Source: Ramlibacter sp. Leaf400
GTDB lineage: Bacteria; Pseudomonadota; Gammaproteobacteria; Burkholderiales; Burkholderiaceae_C
Direction of reading: 5' to 3'
DNA: 64,000 bases
NCBI RefSeq assembly: GCF_001424545.1
Contig: NZ_LMQL01000012.1
Span: forward strand, 439,186 to 503,185
Shown: positions 33,556 to 43,484 of the stretch, one piece after another
How positions within the stretch are numbered: the first letter of the stretch is position 1
Layout: every line of letters starts with the position of its first letter
Notes under the pieces: generated by a model
What the model was told of the DNA's origin: nothing
The model's database searches: none
What the model saw: the letters and a program-made list of their open reading frames with translations, nothing else
Made by a program: the position numbers and the translations under genes

Positions 33556-34548
33556 ATGCGGCTGCTCGTGCTCGGCGCCGGTGCGTGGGGGACGGCGCTG
33601 GCGGTCAACGCCGCGGCCCGCCACGACGTGGTCCTGTGGGCGCGCGACGCCGCCCAGGCGCGCGACATGCAGGCGGTGCGCGAGAACGCGCGCTACCTGC
33701 CCGGCGTCGTGCTGCCCGCCTCCTTGCACATCGCCTCCGGCGACGTGGGCGCAGCCGCGCAGGCCCCTGACCTGCTGGTGGTCGCCACGCCCATGGCCGG
33801 GCTGCGCGACATGCTGGTCGCGCTGGCGGACCGCACCGCGCCCGTGGCCTGGCTCTGCAAGGGCTTCGAGGCGCGCGACGACCAGCCGGGCCTGCTGGGC
33901 CACGAGATCCAGCAGCAGGTGGCGCCCAAGCTCGCCGCGGGCGTGCTGACCGGCCCCAGCTTCGCGCAGGAAGTCGCGCGTGGCCAGCCCACCGCACTGG
34001 TGGCGGCAAGCGCCCATCCGCAGGTGCGGCAGGTGCTGGTCGACGCCTTCCACGGCCCGCAACTGCGCGTGTACGCGAACGACGACGTGGCCGGTGCGGA
34101 GGTCGGCGGCGCGGTGAAGAACGTCCTGGCCATCGCCACCGGCCTGTGCGACGGGCTGGCGCTGGGCCTCAATGCCCGCGCTGCTCTCGTCACCCGCGGC
34201 CTGGCCGAGATGACGCGGCTGGGCATCGCGCTCGGCGGCCGCGCCGAGACCTTCATGGGCCTGTCGGGCCTGGGCGACCTGGTGCTGACCGCCACCGGCG
34301 ACCTCAGCCGCAACCGCCGCGTGGGCCTGATGCTGGCCCAGGGCGACAGCCTCGGCCAGGCGCTGGCCCGGCTCGGCCATGTGGCCGAGGGCGTCTATTG
34401 CGCCCGCACGGTGGTGGCCCGAGCTGCACGGCTGGGCCTGGAGATGCCGATCGCGGAGGCGGTGGCGGCCGTGCTCGAGGGCCGGCTGGAGCCTCGGCAG
34501 GCGGTCGCCCGGCTCATGCAGCGCGACCCGACTCCGGAGTCGTCCTGA
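33556..34548 (+). CDS. gpsA: Glycerol-3-phosphate dehydrogenase (NAD(P)+)
   Basis: It makes sn-glycerol 3-phosphate from dihydroxyacetone phosphate for phospholipid synthesis. The 330-residue protein starts with the dinucleotide-binding [10 protein letters not shown]. The catalytic Lys is in [13 protein letters not shown], and [15 protein letters not shown] and [14 protein letters not shown] follow. All motifs are intact. It is the last gene of the secB cluster. Confidence 0.95.
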   Translation: MRLLVLGAGAWGTALAVNAAARHDVVLWARDAAQARDMQAVRENARYLPGVVLPASLHIASGDVGAAAQAPDLLVVATPMAGLRDMLVALADRTAPVAWLCKGFEARDDQPGLLGHEIQQQVAPKLAAGVLTGPSFAQEVARGQPTALVAASAHPQVRQVLVDAFHGPQLRVYANDDVAGAEVGGAVKNVLAIATGLCDGLALGLNARAALVTRGLAEMTRLGIALGGRAETFMGLSGLGDLVLTATGDLSRNRRVGLMLAQGDSLGQALARLGHVAEGVYCARTVVARAARLGLEMPIAEAVAAVLEGRLEPRQAVARLMQRDPTPESS

Positions 34549-34600
34549 GGCAGGCCCTGCGCGGCGGCGCTAGCCTGCGGTTTCCACTTCAGGAGTCGCC

Positions 34601-35287
34601 ATGAACCACCTGCCCGTCGTCGTCGCCATCGCCTGTTCCGCCACGCTGCTGTCCGCCTGCGCCGGTTCGTCCGGTGCGCCCTCCGGCGGCGGCAGCACGG
34701 GCGCACGCAGCCCCATGAGTTTCTTCGTCACCAGCGCCAATCCCGGCAAGGGCGCGGACTTCGGCGGCCTCGCGGGCGCCGACAAGCACTGCCAGGCCCT
34801 GGCCTCGGCGGCCGGCGCCGGCCACCGCACCTGGCGGGCCTACCTGAGCACCACGGCCTCGGGCGGCGCCGCGGCGGTGAACGCCCGCGACCGCATCGGC
34901 CGCGGACCCTGGCAGAACGCCAAGGGCGCGGTCGTCGCCAGCAGCGTGGAGGAGCTGCACGGGACCAACAAGCTGTCCAAGGACACCGCGCTCACCGAGA
35001 AGGGCCAGCCGGTCAGCGGCAGCGGCGACGCGGTGAACAACCACGACATCCTCACCGGCAGCACGCCCGAGGGCCGGTCTTCGACGGCGGCCAACGACAC
35101 CACCTGCGCCAACTGGACTTCAAGCACCGAAGGATCGGCGCTGGTCGGCCACCACGACCGCCGGGGGCTGCGCGATGACGATGCCTCGCGCTCCTGGAAC
35201 TCGTCCCACGGCAGCCGCGGCTGCAGCCTGGACGCCCTGCGCGGCACCGGCGGCGGCGGGCTGCTGTACTGCTTCGCGGCGAACTAG
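34601..35287 (+). CDS. Secreted lipoprotein of unassigned family
   Basis: A 228-residue lipoprotein with signal peptide and lipobox LSAC. A Gly/Ser linker leads into one globular domain. Marked features are [56 protein letters not shown] and a C-terminal GCSL...LLYCF. Four Cys in the domain would allow two disulfides. The pattern recalls lectin- or endostatin-like secreted folds, but I cannot assign a function. AGGAG precedes the ATG. Its stop overlaps the convergent thioredoxin stop by 4 bases. Confidence 0.75.
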   Translation: MNHLPVVVAIACSATLLSACAGSSGAPSGGGSTGARSPMSFFVTSANPGKGADFGGLAGADKHCQALASAAGAGHRTWRAYLSTTASGGAAAVNARDRIGRGPWQNAKGAVVASSVEELHGTNKLSKDTALTEKGQPVSGSGDAVNNHDILTGSTPEGRSSTAANDTTCANWTSSTEGSALVGHHDRRGLRDDDASRSWNSSHGSRGCSLDALRGTGGGGLLYCFAAN

Positions 35288-35607
35288 TTCGCGTCGATCG
35301 CCACCAGCGCTTCGGCGATGGCCTGCGCGTCCTGCGGCCGCACCAGCCGGGCGACCTCGCGGCCGTCGCGCAGGAACACCAGCGTTGGCCAGAGCTTGAC
35401 GCGGAACGAGCGGCCAAGCGGCCGGCCGGGGCCGTCTTCCACCTTGACGTGGCGCACCGACGGATGGCCGGCCAGCGCCTGCGCGATGCGCGGTTGCGCG
35501 CCGCGGCACCAGCCGCACCAGTCGGTGCCGAATTCCAGCAGGGCCGGCCCGGACCAGGTGTCGACCTCCGCGCGCGAGGGTTCGTTGTCGAGATACGCGG
35601 TTTCCAT
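35284..35607 (-). CDS. Thioredoxin family protein
   Basis: A 107-residue thioredoxin fold protein with active site WCGWC (Cys31, Cys34), close to the WCGPC of thioredoxins, and the cis-Pro loop LWPTLVFL. It has no signal peptide, so it acts in the cytoplasm. The start is near the divergent nadC gene with a 106-base gap. Confidence 0.88.
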   Translation of the reverse strand: METAYLDNEPSRAEVDTWSGPALLEFGTDWCGWCRGAQPRIAQALAGHPSVRHVKVEDGPGRPLGRSFRVKLWPTLVFLRDGREVARLVRPQDAQAIAEALVAIDAN

Positions 35608-35701
35608 GGGGTCGATTGTCCCGGCTCCGGCCGGGCGCGACCGTCAGCGGCGGCGGGCAGCGCCGTCAGCCGGGATGCCGACGGTGGCTTCGCCCTGCGG
35701 C

Positions 35702-35707
35702 TATGCT
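35702..35707 (+). promoter_or_regulatory. Candidate -10 element for leaderless nadC
   Basis: TATGCT ends 6 bases before the nadC ATG, with no Shine-Dalgarno sequence between. This suggests that transcription starts at the ATG. Confidence 0.35.
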
Positions 35708-35713
35708 CGCCTC

Positions 35714-36574
35714 ATGCAACGCTTCGATTTCAGCCCGGCGGCCGTGGCCGACCTGGCCCGGCAGGACGCCGCGCGGGCATTGGCCGAGGACGTGGGCGAG
35801 GGCGACCTCACCGCCGCCCTGGTGCCGGCCGGCCGCCAGGCCCAGGCGGTGGTGATCGCCCGCGAGGCCGCCGTCGTGTGCGGCGGTCCCTGGTTCGTGG
35901 CGGCGGTGCGGCAGCTCGATCCGCAGGCCACCATCACCTGGGCCGTGCCCGAGGGCCGGCGCTGCAGCGTGGGCCAGCCGGTGGTCGAGATCCGCGGCTC
36001 GGCGCGCGCGCTGCTGACGGCCGAGCGCACGGCGCTGAACTTCCTGCAGCTGCTCAGCGCCGTCGCCACCCGAACCGCCACCTACGTGGATGCCGTGCGC
36101 GGCACGCGCGCACAGATCGTGGACACGCGCAAGACGCTGCCCGGCCTGCGGCTGGCGCAGAAGTACGCGGTGCGCACCGGCGGCGGCACCAACCACCGCA
36201 TCGGCCTGTACGACGCCATCCTGGTCAAGGAGAACCACATCGCGGCGGCCGGCGGCATCACGCCGGTGCTGCAGGCCGCGGCCGGGCTGGCGGCTTCCGC
36301 CGAGTTCGTGGAGATCGAAGTCGAGAACCTGGCCCAGCTGAAGGAAGCGCTGGACGCCGGCGCGAAGATGGTCCTGCTCGACAACATGGACCTGCCGACG
36401 CTGCACGAGGCGGTGCGGCTCAACGAGGGTCGCGCCATCCTGGAGATCTCGGGCGGCGTGACGCTCGACCGCGTGAAGGAGCTTGCGCAGACCGGCGTCG
36501 ACCGCATCTCCATCGGGGCGCTGACCAAGGACGTGAAGGCCACGGACTATTCGATGCGTTTCAAGGACCTGTGA
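35714..36574 (+). CDS. nadC: Nicotinate-nucleotide pyrophosphorylase (carboxylating)
   Basis: It converts quinolinate and PRPP to nicotinic acid mononucleotide. The 286-residue protein has [66 protein letters not shown] and the C-terminal barrel motifs VLLDNMD and EISGGV. ATG at 35714 is chosen; the frame is open upstream but without conserved sequence. It overlaps the GTG start candidate of nadA. Confidence 0.95.
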   Translation: MQRFDFSPAAVADLARQDAARALAEDVGEGDLTAALVPAGRQAQAVVIAREAAVVCGGPWFVAAVRQLDPQATITWAVPEGRRCSVGQPVVEIRGSARALLTAERTALNFLQLLSAVATRTATYVDAVRGTRAQIVDTRKTLPGLRLAQKYAVRTGGGTNHRIGLYDAILVKENHIAAAGGITPVLQAAAGLAASAEFVEIEVENLAQLKEALDAGAKMVLLDNMDLPTLHEAVRLNEGRAILEISGGVTLDRVKELAQTGVDRISIGALTKDVKATDYSMRFKDL

Positions 36575-37698
36575 GCACCAGCATGAGCGCCGTCATCCCC
36601 ATCTTCGACGTCGAGTACGAGCAGCCCGTGGGCAGCACCTGCGACACCCGCCACGCGTGGGCGCGCGTGCCGCAGGAGCCGACGCCGGCCGAGCGCACCG
36701 AACTCAAGGCTCGCATCAAGCGCCTGCTCAAGGAGCGCAATGCCGTCATGGTGTCGCACTACTACGTGCATCCCGACCTGCAGGACCTGGCCGAGGAGAC
36801 CGGCGGCATCGTCAGCGATTCGCTGGAGATGGCGCGCTTCGGCCGCGACCATCCGGCGCAGACGCTGGTCGTCTCCGGCGTGCGCTTCATGGGCGAGACG
36901 GCCAAGATCCTGTCGCCCGAGAAGCGCGTGCTGATGCCCGACCTGGACGCCACCTGCTCGCTGGACCTGGGCTGCCCGATCGACGAGTTCAGCGCCTTCT
37001 GCGACGAGCATCCCGACCGCACGGTGGTGGTCTACGCCAACACCAGCGCGGCCGTGAAGGCGCGCTCGGACTGGCTGGTCACCTCCAGCTGCGCGCTGGA
37101 CATCGTCGGCGCGCTCAAGGACAAGGGCCACAAGATCCTGTGGGCGCCCGACCGCCACCTGGGCACCTACATCCAGCGCCAGACCGGCGCCGACATGGTG
37201 TTCTGGAACGGCTCGTGCATCGTGCACGACGAGTTCAAGGCTTTCGAGCTGGAGGCGCTGAAGAAGGAGCATCCCAAGGCCAAGGTGCTGGTGCACCCCG
37301 AGTCGCCCGCCGACGTGGTGGCGCTGGCCGATGCGGTGGGCTCCACCTCGGCCATCCTGAAGGCCGCGCGCGAACTCGACGCCAGCGAATTCATCGTCGC
37401 CACCGACAACGGGATGATGCACAAGCTGCGCACGCTCAACCCGGGCAAGGTGTTCTACGAAGCCCCCACGGCCGGCAACAGCGCCACCTGCAAGAGCTGC
37501 GCGCATTGCCCGTGGATGGCGATGAACGGGCTGGCCGGGCTGGCGAACGTGCTGGAGAGCGGCACCAACGAGATCGTGGTCGACCCTGCCCTGGGCGAAC
37601 GGGCCCGGCTGCCGATCGACCGCATGCTGGCCTTCACCGCCGCGCTGAAGAACGGGCAGCCGGCGGGGGCGCTGGTGCCGAACATCGGGGCGGCGTAA
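36571..37698 (+). CDS. nadA: Quinolinate synthase
   Basis: A 375-residue 4Fe-4S enzyme that condenses iminoaspartate with dihydroxyacetone phosphate. The three cluster Cys are in [20 protein letters not shown] and CKSCAHCPW, and [13 protein letters not shown] is conserved. GTG at 36571 overlaps the nadC stop; ATG at 36583 is the alternative, and neither is ideally spaced from AAGGA. nadC and nadA form an operon, and nadB is on the other strand 0.9 kb away. Confidence 0.95.
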   Translation: MSTSMSAVIPIFDVEYEQPVGSTCDTRHAWARVPQEPTPAERTELKARIKRLLKERNAVMVSHYYVHPDLQDLAEETGGIVSDSLEMARFGRDHPAQTLVVSGVRFMGETAKILSPEKRVLMPDLDATCSLDLGCPIDEFSAFCDEHPDRTVVVYANTSAAVKARSDWLVTSSCALDIVGALKDKGHKILWAPDRHLGTYIQRQTGADMVFWNGSCIVHDEFKAFELEALKKEHPKAKVLVHPESPADVVALADAVGSTSAILKAARELDASEFIVATDNGMMHKLRTLNPGKVFYEAPTAGNSATCKSCAHCPWMAMNGLAGLANVLESGTNEIVVDPALGERARLPIDRMLAFTAALKNGQPAGALVPNIGAA

Positions 37699-37738
37699 GG
37701 CACCCCGTCATTCCCGGACCTCGTCTTTCCTGGACTTC

Positions 37739-37823
37739 GTCATTCCCGCGAAGGCGGGAATCCAGGGCTTCCCGGCAGTCCGCGAAGGCGGACGCACTGG
37801 GTCCCCGCCTCCGCGGGGACGAC
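37739..37823. repeat. REPIN-like doublet downstream of nadA
   Basis: The left arm is GTCATTCCCGCGAAGGCGGG and the right arm is GTCCCCGCCTCCGCGGGGAC plus GAC. The arms are inverted about 45 bases apart. It lies between the convergent stops of nadA and the DUF1080 gene and may form a shared terminator structure. Confidence 0.75.
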
Positions 37824-37864
37824 GGTCCAATGTGCCTGGACGGGCCTGAAGGGGCTGGCTAGGT

Positions 37865-38476
37865 CTAAAGCGTCCTGATCTCCACCTTCCGAAACTTCAC
37901 CGTCCCGCGCCCCCATTGCAGCGCGACCGGGCCGCTGGCGAACTTGCGGTCGCGGTGGTCGACGGTCTTCTCGCCGTTGAGCATCACCACGATGTGGTCG
38001 CCCTTGATCGTGACTTCCATGGTGTTCCACTTGCCGCCGGCCTTGGGCGGCGGCTGGCGTACGGGGGCGACCTTGACGATGGAGCCGGTGCCGAAGGTGG
38101 GATCGGGCCGCTGGTCGAACACGTTGGCCTCGTAGCAGGTCTCGTCGCCGATCTGGGTCGGGTTCTGGCAGCGCATGAACAGGCCGCTGTTGGCGTCGTC
38201 GCTGGCCCAGAACTCGGCGCGGATCACGAAGTCCTTGTACGACTCGCGGGTGACCAGGTAGGCGGGAGTCGATCCGCCGCGCGTGGCCTGCAGCGCGCCG
38301 TCGACGAGGGCCCAGTCCGCCTCGCCGACGCGGTTGAACTTCTCCAGGCCCTTGCCGCCATCGACCAGCGGCACCCAGCCACCGCCGCTGCCGCCCATCA
38401 TCCCCGCGCAGCCCGACAGTGCCACTGCGGCTGTGCATGCAGCGGTGCGAAGCGCCGTTCTGATCCTGATGTCCAT
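37865..38476 (-). CDS. DUF1080-domain lipoprotein
   Basis: A 203-residue envelope protein with signal peptide and lipobox LSGC. It contains one concanavalin-like DUF1080 domain (LVDGGKGLEKFNRVGEADWALVDGALQA, FVIRAEFWASDDANSGLFMRC, ALQWGRGTVKFRKVEIR). Relatives include 3-keto-disaccharide hydrolases and carbohydrate-binding domains. The ligand is unknown. It sits alone between nadA and nadB, with a REP-like element on each side. Confidence 0.85.
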   Translation of the reverse strand: MDIRIRTALRTAACTAAVALSGCAGMMGGSGGGWVPLVDGGKGLEKFNRVGEADWALVDGALQATRGGSTPAYLVTRESYKDFVIRAEFWASDDANSGLFMRCQNPTQIGDETCYEANVFDQRPDPTFGTGSIVKVAPVRQPPPKAGGKWNTMEVTIKGDHIVVMLNGEKTVDHRDRKFASGPVALQWGRGTVKFRKVEIRTL

Positions 38477-38558
38477 GTGCCGTCTCCGGGTTCGTGTGGG
38501 ACGGCCATGCTAGGCGCGCGGGGAACGGTTGAGCACCGCGTGCAAACCCGCATAAGGC

Positions 38559-38584
38559 GTCATCCCCGCCTTCGCGGGAATGAC
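38559..38584. repeat. Single REP-like palindrome
   Basis: GTCATCCCCGCC and GGGAATGAC form a short near-perfect hairpin just past the nadB stop. It is one arm of the family at 144-230, here without its inverted partner, and may end the nadB message. Confidence 0.65.
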
Positions 38585-38594
38585 GGGATGGGGA

Positions 38595-40163
38595 CTAAGG
38601 GACCAGCGTGGTCGGCTTGGCGTCCGGCGCCAGCTTCGGGTAGTCGCGGCTGAAATGCAGGCCGCGGCTCTCGTGGCGGGACTGGGCCGAGCGCACGATG
38701 AGGTCGGCCACGGTGACCAGGTTGCGCAGCTCCAGCAGGTCGCGGCTGATGTGGAAGTGCGCGTAGAACTCCTGGATCTCGCCCTGCAGCAGGCGGATGC
38801 GGTGCGCGGCGCGCTCCAGGCGCTTGTTGGTCCGCACGATGCCCACGTAGTCCCACATGAAGCGGCGCAGCTCGTCCCAGTTGTGGGAGATCACCACCGA
38901 TTCGTCGGGGTCGGTGACCTGGCTCTCGTCCCATGCGGGCAGCGGCGGGACGGTGGACGCCGGGGTGGCCAGGATGTCCTTGGTCGCGGCGCGCGCGAAC
39001 ACCATGCATTCGACCAGCGAGTTGCTCGCCAGCCGGTTGGCGCCGTGCAGCCCGGTGTAGGCCGTCTCGCCGATGGCGTGCAGGCCCGGCAGGTCGGTGC
39101 GGCCGGACAGGTCGGTGTGGATGCCGCCGCAGGTGTAGTGCGCGGCCGGCACCACCGGGATGGGCTGGCGCGTGATGTCGATGCCCAGCTCCAGGCAGCG
39201 CGCGTGGATGTTGGGGAAGTGCTCGCGGATGAACTCCGCCGGCTGGTGCGAGATGTCCAGGTAGACGCAGTCCAGGCCGTGCTTCTTCATCTCGAAGTCG
39301 ATGGCGCGGGCGACCACGTCGCGCGGCGCCAGCTCGGCGCGCGCATCGTGCTGCGGCATGAAGCGCGTGCCGTCCGGCAGCAGCAGCCGGCCGCCTTCGC
39401 CGCGCACGGCCTCGGTGATCAGGTAGCTCTTGACCAGCGGGTGGTACAGGCAGGTCGGGTGGAACTGGATGAACTCCATGTTCGTCACCCGGCAGCCGGC
39501 CCGCCACGCGGCGGCGATGCCGTCGCCGGTGGCCGTGTCGGGGTTGGTGGTGTACAGGTAGACCTTGCCCGCGCCGCCGGTGGCCAGGATGGTCCTCGGT
39601 GCGCGGAAGGTGACGACCTGGTCGGCCTGCTCGTCCAGCGCGTACAGGCCCAGGCAGCGCGGCGGCTGCTCGCCCACCAGCCGGGTGGTGATCAGGTCCA
39701 CCAGCGTGTGGTGCTCGAACAGCCGGATGTTGGGCGTGCGCCGCACGTGCTCGATCAGCGTGCGCTGCACGGCGGCGCCGGTGGCGTCGGTGACGTGCAC
39801 GATGCGCCGCGCGCTGTGGCCGCCTTCGCGCGTGAGGTGCAGCTGGCCGTGCTCCTGCGAGAAGGGCACGCCCAGCTGCTGCAGCCAGGCGATGCTCTCG
39901 GGCGCGTGCTCGACCACGAAGCGCGTGGCCTCGGGGTCGGACAGGCCCGCGCCGGCGACCAGCGTGTCGTCCACGTGCGATTCGAAGCTGTCGCCCCGGT
40001 CCATCACGGCGGCGATGCCGCCCTGGGCCCAGCCGCTGGAGCCGTCGGCCAGCGCGCGCTTGGTGATGACGGCGACCCGGTGGGTGGGGGCCAGGTGCAT
40101 CGCCGCGGAGAGGCCGGCCAGGCCGCTGCCGACGATGACGACGTCGAAGTCGAGCGACTGCAT
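38595..40163 (-). CDS. nadB: L-aspartate oxidase
   Basis: A 522-residue flavoenzyme that oxidises aspartate to iminoaspartate for NadA. The FAD site VVIVGSGLAGLSAAM opens the protein, and SSGWAQGGIAAVMD, TGGAGKVYLYTTNPDTATGDG, YTCGGIHTDL and GETAYTGLHGANRLASNSL follow. ATG at 40163 shares a base with the scpA stop (TGATG), so it is translationally coupled to scpA. GTG at 40166 is the alternative. With nadA and nadC the window holds the complete route from aspartate to nicotinate mononucleotide. Confidence 0.95.
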   Translation of the reverse strand: MQSLDFDVVIVGSGLAGLSAAMHLAPTHRVAVITKRALADGSSGWAQGGIAAVMDRGDSFESHVDDTLVAGAGLSDPEATRFVVEHAPESIAWLQQLGVPFSQEHGQLHLTREGGHSARRIVHVTDATGAAVQRTLIEHVRRTPNIRLFEHHTLVDLITTRLVGEQPPRCLGLYALDEQADQVVTFRAPRTILATGGAGKVYLYTTNPDTATGDGIAAAWRAGCRVTNMEFIQFHPTCLYHPLVKSYLITEAVRGEGGRLLLPDGTRFMPQHDARAELAPRDVVARAIDFEMKKHGLDCVYLDISHQPAEFIREHFPNIHARCLELGIDITRQPIPVVPAAHYTCGGIHTDLSGRTDLPGLHAIGETAYTGLHGANRLASNSLVECMVFARAATKDILATPASTVPPLPAWDESQVTDPDESVVISHNWDELRRFMWDYVGIVRTNKRLERAAHRIRLLQGEIQEFYAHFHISRDLLELRNLVTVADLIVRSAQSRHESRGLHFSRDYPKLAPDAKPTTLVP

Positions 40164-41017
40164 CACGCTGCCTGGTACGCCAGGCGCACGTAGATGGGGG
40201 CGAAGGCCTCGGCCTGCGTCACCTCGATCAGCGTCTCCTTGGCCAGCTCCAGCGTGGCGATGAAGGTGACGATGAGCACCGGCACGCCGCGGCTGGGGTC
40301 GAACAGGTTCTCGAACTCGACGAACTTGCGGCCCTGCAGCTTGCGCAGGACGATGCTCATGTGCTCGCGCACCGAGAGCTCCTCGCGCGTGATGCGGTGG
40401 TGCTGCACCAGCTTGGCCCGCTTGAGGATGTCGCGCCAGGCTTCCTGCAGGTCGACCACGTGGACGTCGGGAAAGCGCGGCTGCATCGACTGCTCGATGT
40501 AGACCTGCGCGCGCAACACATCGCGGCCGACCTGCGGCACCGCGTTCAGCCGGGCCGCCGCCATCTTCATCTGCTCGTATTCGAGCAGGCGGCGCACCAG
40601 TTCCGCGCGCGGGTCCTCGGGCTCCTGCCCCTCGGCCGTCTTCTTGGGCGGCAGCAGCATGCGCGACTTGATCTCGATCAGCATGGCCGCCATCAGCAGG
40701 TACTCGGCCGCCAGCTCCAGGTTGCGCGTGCGGATTTCGTCGACGTACACCAGGTACTGGCGGGTGACCGCCGCCATCGGGATGTCGAGGATGTTGAAGT
40801 TCTGCTTGCGGATGAGGTAGAGCAGCAGGTCCAGCGGGCCTTCGAAGGCCTCCAGGAAGATCTCCAGCGCATCCGGGGGGATGTACAGGTCGGTGGGCAT
40901 GGCGAACAGCGGTTCGCCGTAAAGCCGCGCCAGCGCCACCTGGTCGACCACGTCGGGCATGCCGCCGAGCTGCGCGCCCGCGAGCTCGGGCAGGCCGGCC
41001 TGTTCGTTGTCGTTCAC
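40163..41017 (-). CDS. scpA: Segregation and condensation protein A
   Basis: A 284-residue kleisin subunit of the bacterial SMC condensin complex. The N-terminal SMC-binding region has EAFEGPLDLLLYLIRKQNFNILDIPMA, and AAEYLLMAAMLIEIKSRMLLP is equally typical; a C-terminal winged helix follows. The start is GTG at 41017, 1 base after the DUF3460 stop. scpB and smc are not in the window. Confidence 0.93.
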   Translation of the reverse strand: MNDNEQAGLPELAGAQLGGMPDVVDQVALARLYGEPLFAMPTDLYIPPDALEIFLEAFEGPLDLLLYLIRKQNFNILDIPMAAVTRQYLVYVDEIRTRNLELAAEYLLMAAMLIEIKSRMLLPPKKTAEGQEPEDPRAELVRRLLEYEQMKMAAARLNAVPQVGRDVLRAQVYIEQSMQPRFPDVHVVDLQEAWRDILKRAKLVQHHRITREELSVREHMSIVLRKLQGRKFVEFENLFDPSRGVPVLIVTFIATLELAKETLIEVTQAEAFAPIYVRLAYQAA

Positions 41018-41018
41018 G

Positions 41019-41243
41019 TCAGGTGTCGCTGCTGCCGCTGCCGTAGACGTAGGCCTTTTGTGGCACCTTCGCCTTCTTCCAGTCGACCAGCGCTTCGCGG
41101 TCGAGGTGCTTGTCCCACCAGATCGCGCGGCCGGCGCGCTGCTGGGCTTCGATGTCGGGGCGCTGCGCCTTCAGCTGTTCGATGAACTGGGTGACGTCGG
41201 ACTGGTAGTCCGGCCGGCGGAAGATGCGGAGCAACTTGGACAT
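41019..41243 (-). CDS. DUF3460 family protein
   Basis: A 74-residue cytoplasmic protein with the family pattern YQSDVTQFIEQLKAQRPDIEAQQRAGRAIWWDK. DUF3460 is common in Burkholderiales next to scpA or pantothenate genes. No function is known to me. It leads a DUF3460-scpA-nadB operon. Confidence 0.85.
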   Translation of the reverse strand: MSKLLRIFRRPDYQSDVTQFIEQLKAQRPDIEAQQRAGRAIWWDKHLDREALVDWKKAKVPQKAYVYGSGSSDT

Positions 41244-41285
41244 AGACTCTCTCGAGTGAGTCGTCAATTTTACCTGCGGTGGTCG

Positions 41286-41786
41286 ATGGGACTCGTCAGT
41301 GGCTTTCTCGCCTTGCTGGGCACGCTGGCGGGCTGTGACCAGAAACGCATCGAGAAGCTCGAGGAGGGCGTGTCGACCGAGGCCGACGTGGTCGCCACGT
41401 TCGGCAAGCCCGAAGCCGTGTGGGACGACCCCGGCGGCGCCCGCACGCTGGAATACAACCGCAATCCCTCGGGCCACCAGAACTACATGATCACCATCGG
41501 TCCGGACGGCAAGATGTCCGCGCTGCGGCAGGTGCTCAACCCGAACACCTTCGAGCAGGTGAAGCCGGGGATGACGATGGAGCAGGTGCGCCGCATGCTG
41601 GGCAAGCCGGCCAAGCGCACGCCGTATGCGCTGAAGAAGGAAGAGGCATGGGACTGGCGGTACATGCAGGCGCCCAGCACCTCGATGATGTTCACCGTGT
41701 GGTTCAACCCCGACATGCGCGTGCTGCGCACGTCCAGCGGGCCGGACCCGGAAGCGCCGGAGAACCGCGGCGGGCCGAGCCGCTAG
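41286..41786 (+). CDS. BamE/SmpA-like lipoprotein
   Basis: A 166-residue lipoprotein with lipobox LAGC and two SmpA/OmlA-like repeats: GVSTEADVVATFGKPEAVWDD and GMTMEQVRRMLGKPAKRTPY. True BamE has one such repeat and is shorter, so this is more likely a paralogue in the outer membrane than BamE itself. ATG at 41286 is the first plausible start. Its stop overlaps the convergent SulP gene by 4 bases. Confidence 0.82.
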   Translation: MGLVSGFLALLGTLAGCDQKRIEKLEEGVSTEADVVATFGKPEAVWDDPGGARTLEYNRNPSGHQNYMITIGPDGKMSALRQVLNPNTFEQVKPGMTMEQVRRMLGKPAKRTPYALKKEEAWDWRYMQAPSTSMMFTVWFNPDMRVLRTSSGPDPEAPENRGGPSR

Positions 41787-43435
41787 GCGGCCACCTCGGG
41801 CGAGGGCCGGTGCTCGGCCAGTTCGGCAGCGAAGCCGGCGCGGTCGATCACCTCGAACGGTTGCGCCTGGACGTTCTCCAGCCGCAGCGACCCGCCGCGC
41901 AGCAGCACCACCTTGTGCAGCTGGCGCAGCGCGTCCAGGCCCGAGGTGTCCAGGTGCACCAGCTGCAGCGCGTCCAGCACCACCGCCGGCTGCGGCGGGC
42001 CGGCCTCGACCGCCTGCACCACCGTGTCGATGCGCGCGACCGCGCCGAAGAACAGCGACCCGTAGAGGCGAAAGCGCAGCTCGCCTTCCCCGCCCGCCAC
42101 CCGCTCCACCTGGAACAGCGAGCTCATCCGCCGGATGAACAGGCCGCAGGCCGCCAGCAGCCCCACCTGCAGGGCCACGGTGAGGTCGAACACCACCGTC
42201 AGGAAGAACGTGCCCAGCATCAGCACGCGGTAGTGCGTGCTGTAGCGGGTGAGGTGCGCGAACTCGCGCCACTCGCCCATGTTCCAGGCGACGAACAGCA
42301 GGATGCCGGCCAGCACCGCCAGCGGCACGTGCAGCGCCAGCGGCGCGGCGGCCAGCACCAGCACCGCCAGGGTGATCGCATGGACCGTCCCCGCCACCGG
42401 CGTGGTGCCGCCCGAGCGGATGTTGGTGACGGTGCGCGCGATGGTGCCCGTGGCCGGCATGCCGCCGAAGAAGGGCGCGACCAGGTTGGCCACGCCCTGG
42501 GCCATGAGCTCCTGGTTCGGGTCGTGCCGCGGCAGCCCGCTCACCTGGTCGGCGACCCGTGCACACAGCAGCGACTCGATGGCGCCCAGCAGCGTGATCG
42601 TCACCGTGGGCGCCACCAGCTGCTTGACCGTCTCCCAGGAGAAATCCGGCAGGGCGAACGCCGGCAGCCCCGCGGGGATCCCGCCGAAGCGGCTGCCGAT
42701 GGTCTCGACCGGCAGCTCCAGCGCGAAGGCCAGGGCCGTGAGCGTGACCAGCGCGACGATCGGCCCCGGCACGCGCGCGGTGACCTGCAGGGCCCGCCGC
42801 ATCCCCGGCAGGTCCAGCGCCTGCTTGACCGGCGATCCGGCGCCCCACAGCCGCGGCCAGGCGAACAGCCCCGCCAGGCAGGCGGCGCCCAGCGCGAACG
42901 CCCAGGGCTCGAAGCTGTTGATGTTCCGCCCCAGCACCAGCATCTGCGCGAAGAAGTCGGCCGGCATGCGCTCGACCTTCAGGCCCAGCCAATCCTTCAG
43001 CTGCGACACCGCGATCAGCACCGCGATGCCGTTGGTGAAGCCGACGACGATGCTCACCGGCACGTAGCGCACCAGCGAGCCCAGGCGCAGCAGGCCCAGC
43101 GCGAACAGCAGCACGCCGGCGCAGGCGGTGGCGATCAGCAGGTTGGCCACGCCGTAGCGCTCGATGATCCCGTAGACGATCACGATGAAGGCGCCGGCCG
43201 GGCCGCCGATCTGCACGTTGGACCCGCCCAGCAGGGCGACCAGCAGACCCGCGATGATCGCGGTCCACAGCCCGGCCCCGGGGGGCAGGCCGGAGGCGAT
43301 GGCAAAGGCCATGGCCAGCGGGAGGGCCACCACGCCCACGGTGATGCCGGCGCCCAGGTCGCGCAGGAAACGGTCGCGGTCGTACCCGGCCAGGGCGTCG
43401 AGCAGACGCGGACGGAAGCTGAAGGAAGGAATCAA
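41783..43435 (-). CDS. SulP family anion transporter with STAS domain, second
   Basis: A 550-residue transporter with about 12 hydrophobic segments (VGVVALPLAMAFAIASGLPPGAGLW is the signature region) and a C-terminal STAS domain with LVHLDTSGLDALRQL. TTG at 43435 is chosen because GGAGAA lies 6 bases before it; the frame could also start at TTG 43465. It is only distantly similar to the SulP protein at 11009. Substrate (sulfate, bicarbonate or other anion) cannot be told. The leader may fold over the ribosome-binding site. Confidence 0.87.
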   Translation of the reverse strand: MIPSFSFRPRLLDALAGYDRDRFLRDLGAGITVGVVALPLAMAFAIASGLPPGAGLWTAIIAGLLVALLGGSNVQIGGPAGAFIVIVYGIIERYGVANLLIATACAGVLLFALGLLRLGSLVRYVPVSIVVGFTNGIAVLIAVSQLKDWLGLKVERMPADFFAQMLVLGRNINSFEPWAFALGAACLAGLFAWPRLWGAGSPVKQALDLPGMRRALQVTARVPGPIVALVTLTALAFALELPVETIGSRFGGIPAGLPAFALPDFSWETVKQLVAPTVTITLLGAIESLLCARVADQVSGLPRHDPNQELMAQGVANLVAPFFGGMPATGTIARTVTNIRSGGTTPVAGTVHAITLAVLVLAAAPLALHVPLAVLAGILLFVAWNMGEWREFAHLTRYSTHYRVLMLGTFFLTVVFDLTVALQVGLLAACGLFIRRMSSLFQVERVAGGEGELRFRLYGSLFFGAVARIDTVVQAVEAGPPQPAVVLDALQLVHLDTSGLDALRQLHKVVLLRGGSLRLENVQAQPFEVIDRAGFAAELAEHRPSPEVAA

Positions 43436-43441
43436 GCGGTT

Positions 43442-43484
43442 CTCCGGAAGTGGACGGCCATGCAAGTGGCGTGCGCTTCCGGAG
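43442..43484 (-). promoter_or_regulatory. Stem that would sequester the SulP ribosome-binding site
   Basis: CTCCGGAAG (in the RNA, from 43484-43476) pairs perfectly with CTTCCGGAG (43450-43442) across a 25-base loop. The final GGAG is the Shine-Dalgarno element for the TTG at 43435. A 9-base stem over the ribosome-binding site suggests translational control. Confidence 0.4.

Noticed and set aside
41286..41786. Lipoprotein as BamE itself
   Set aside because: It has two SmpA-like repeats and is longer than BamE, so a paralogue is more likely.
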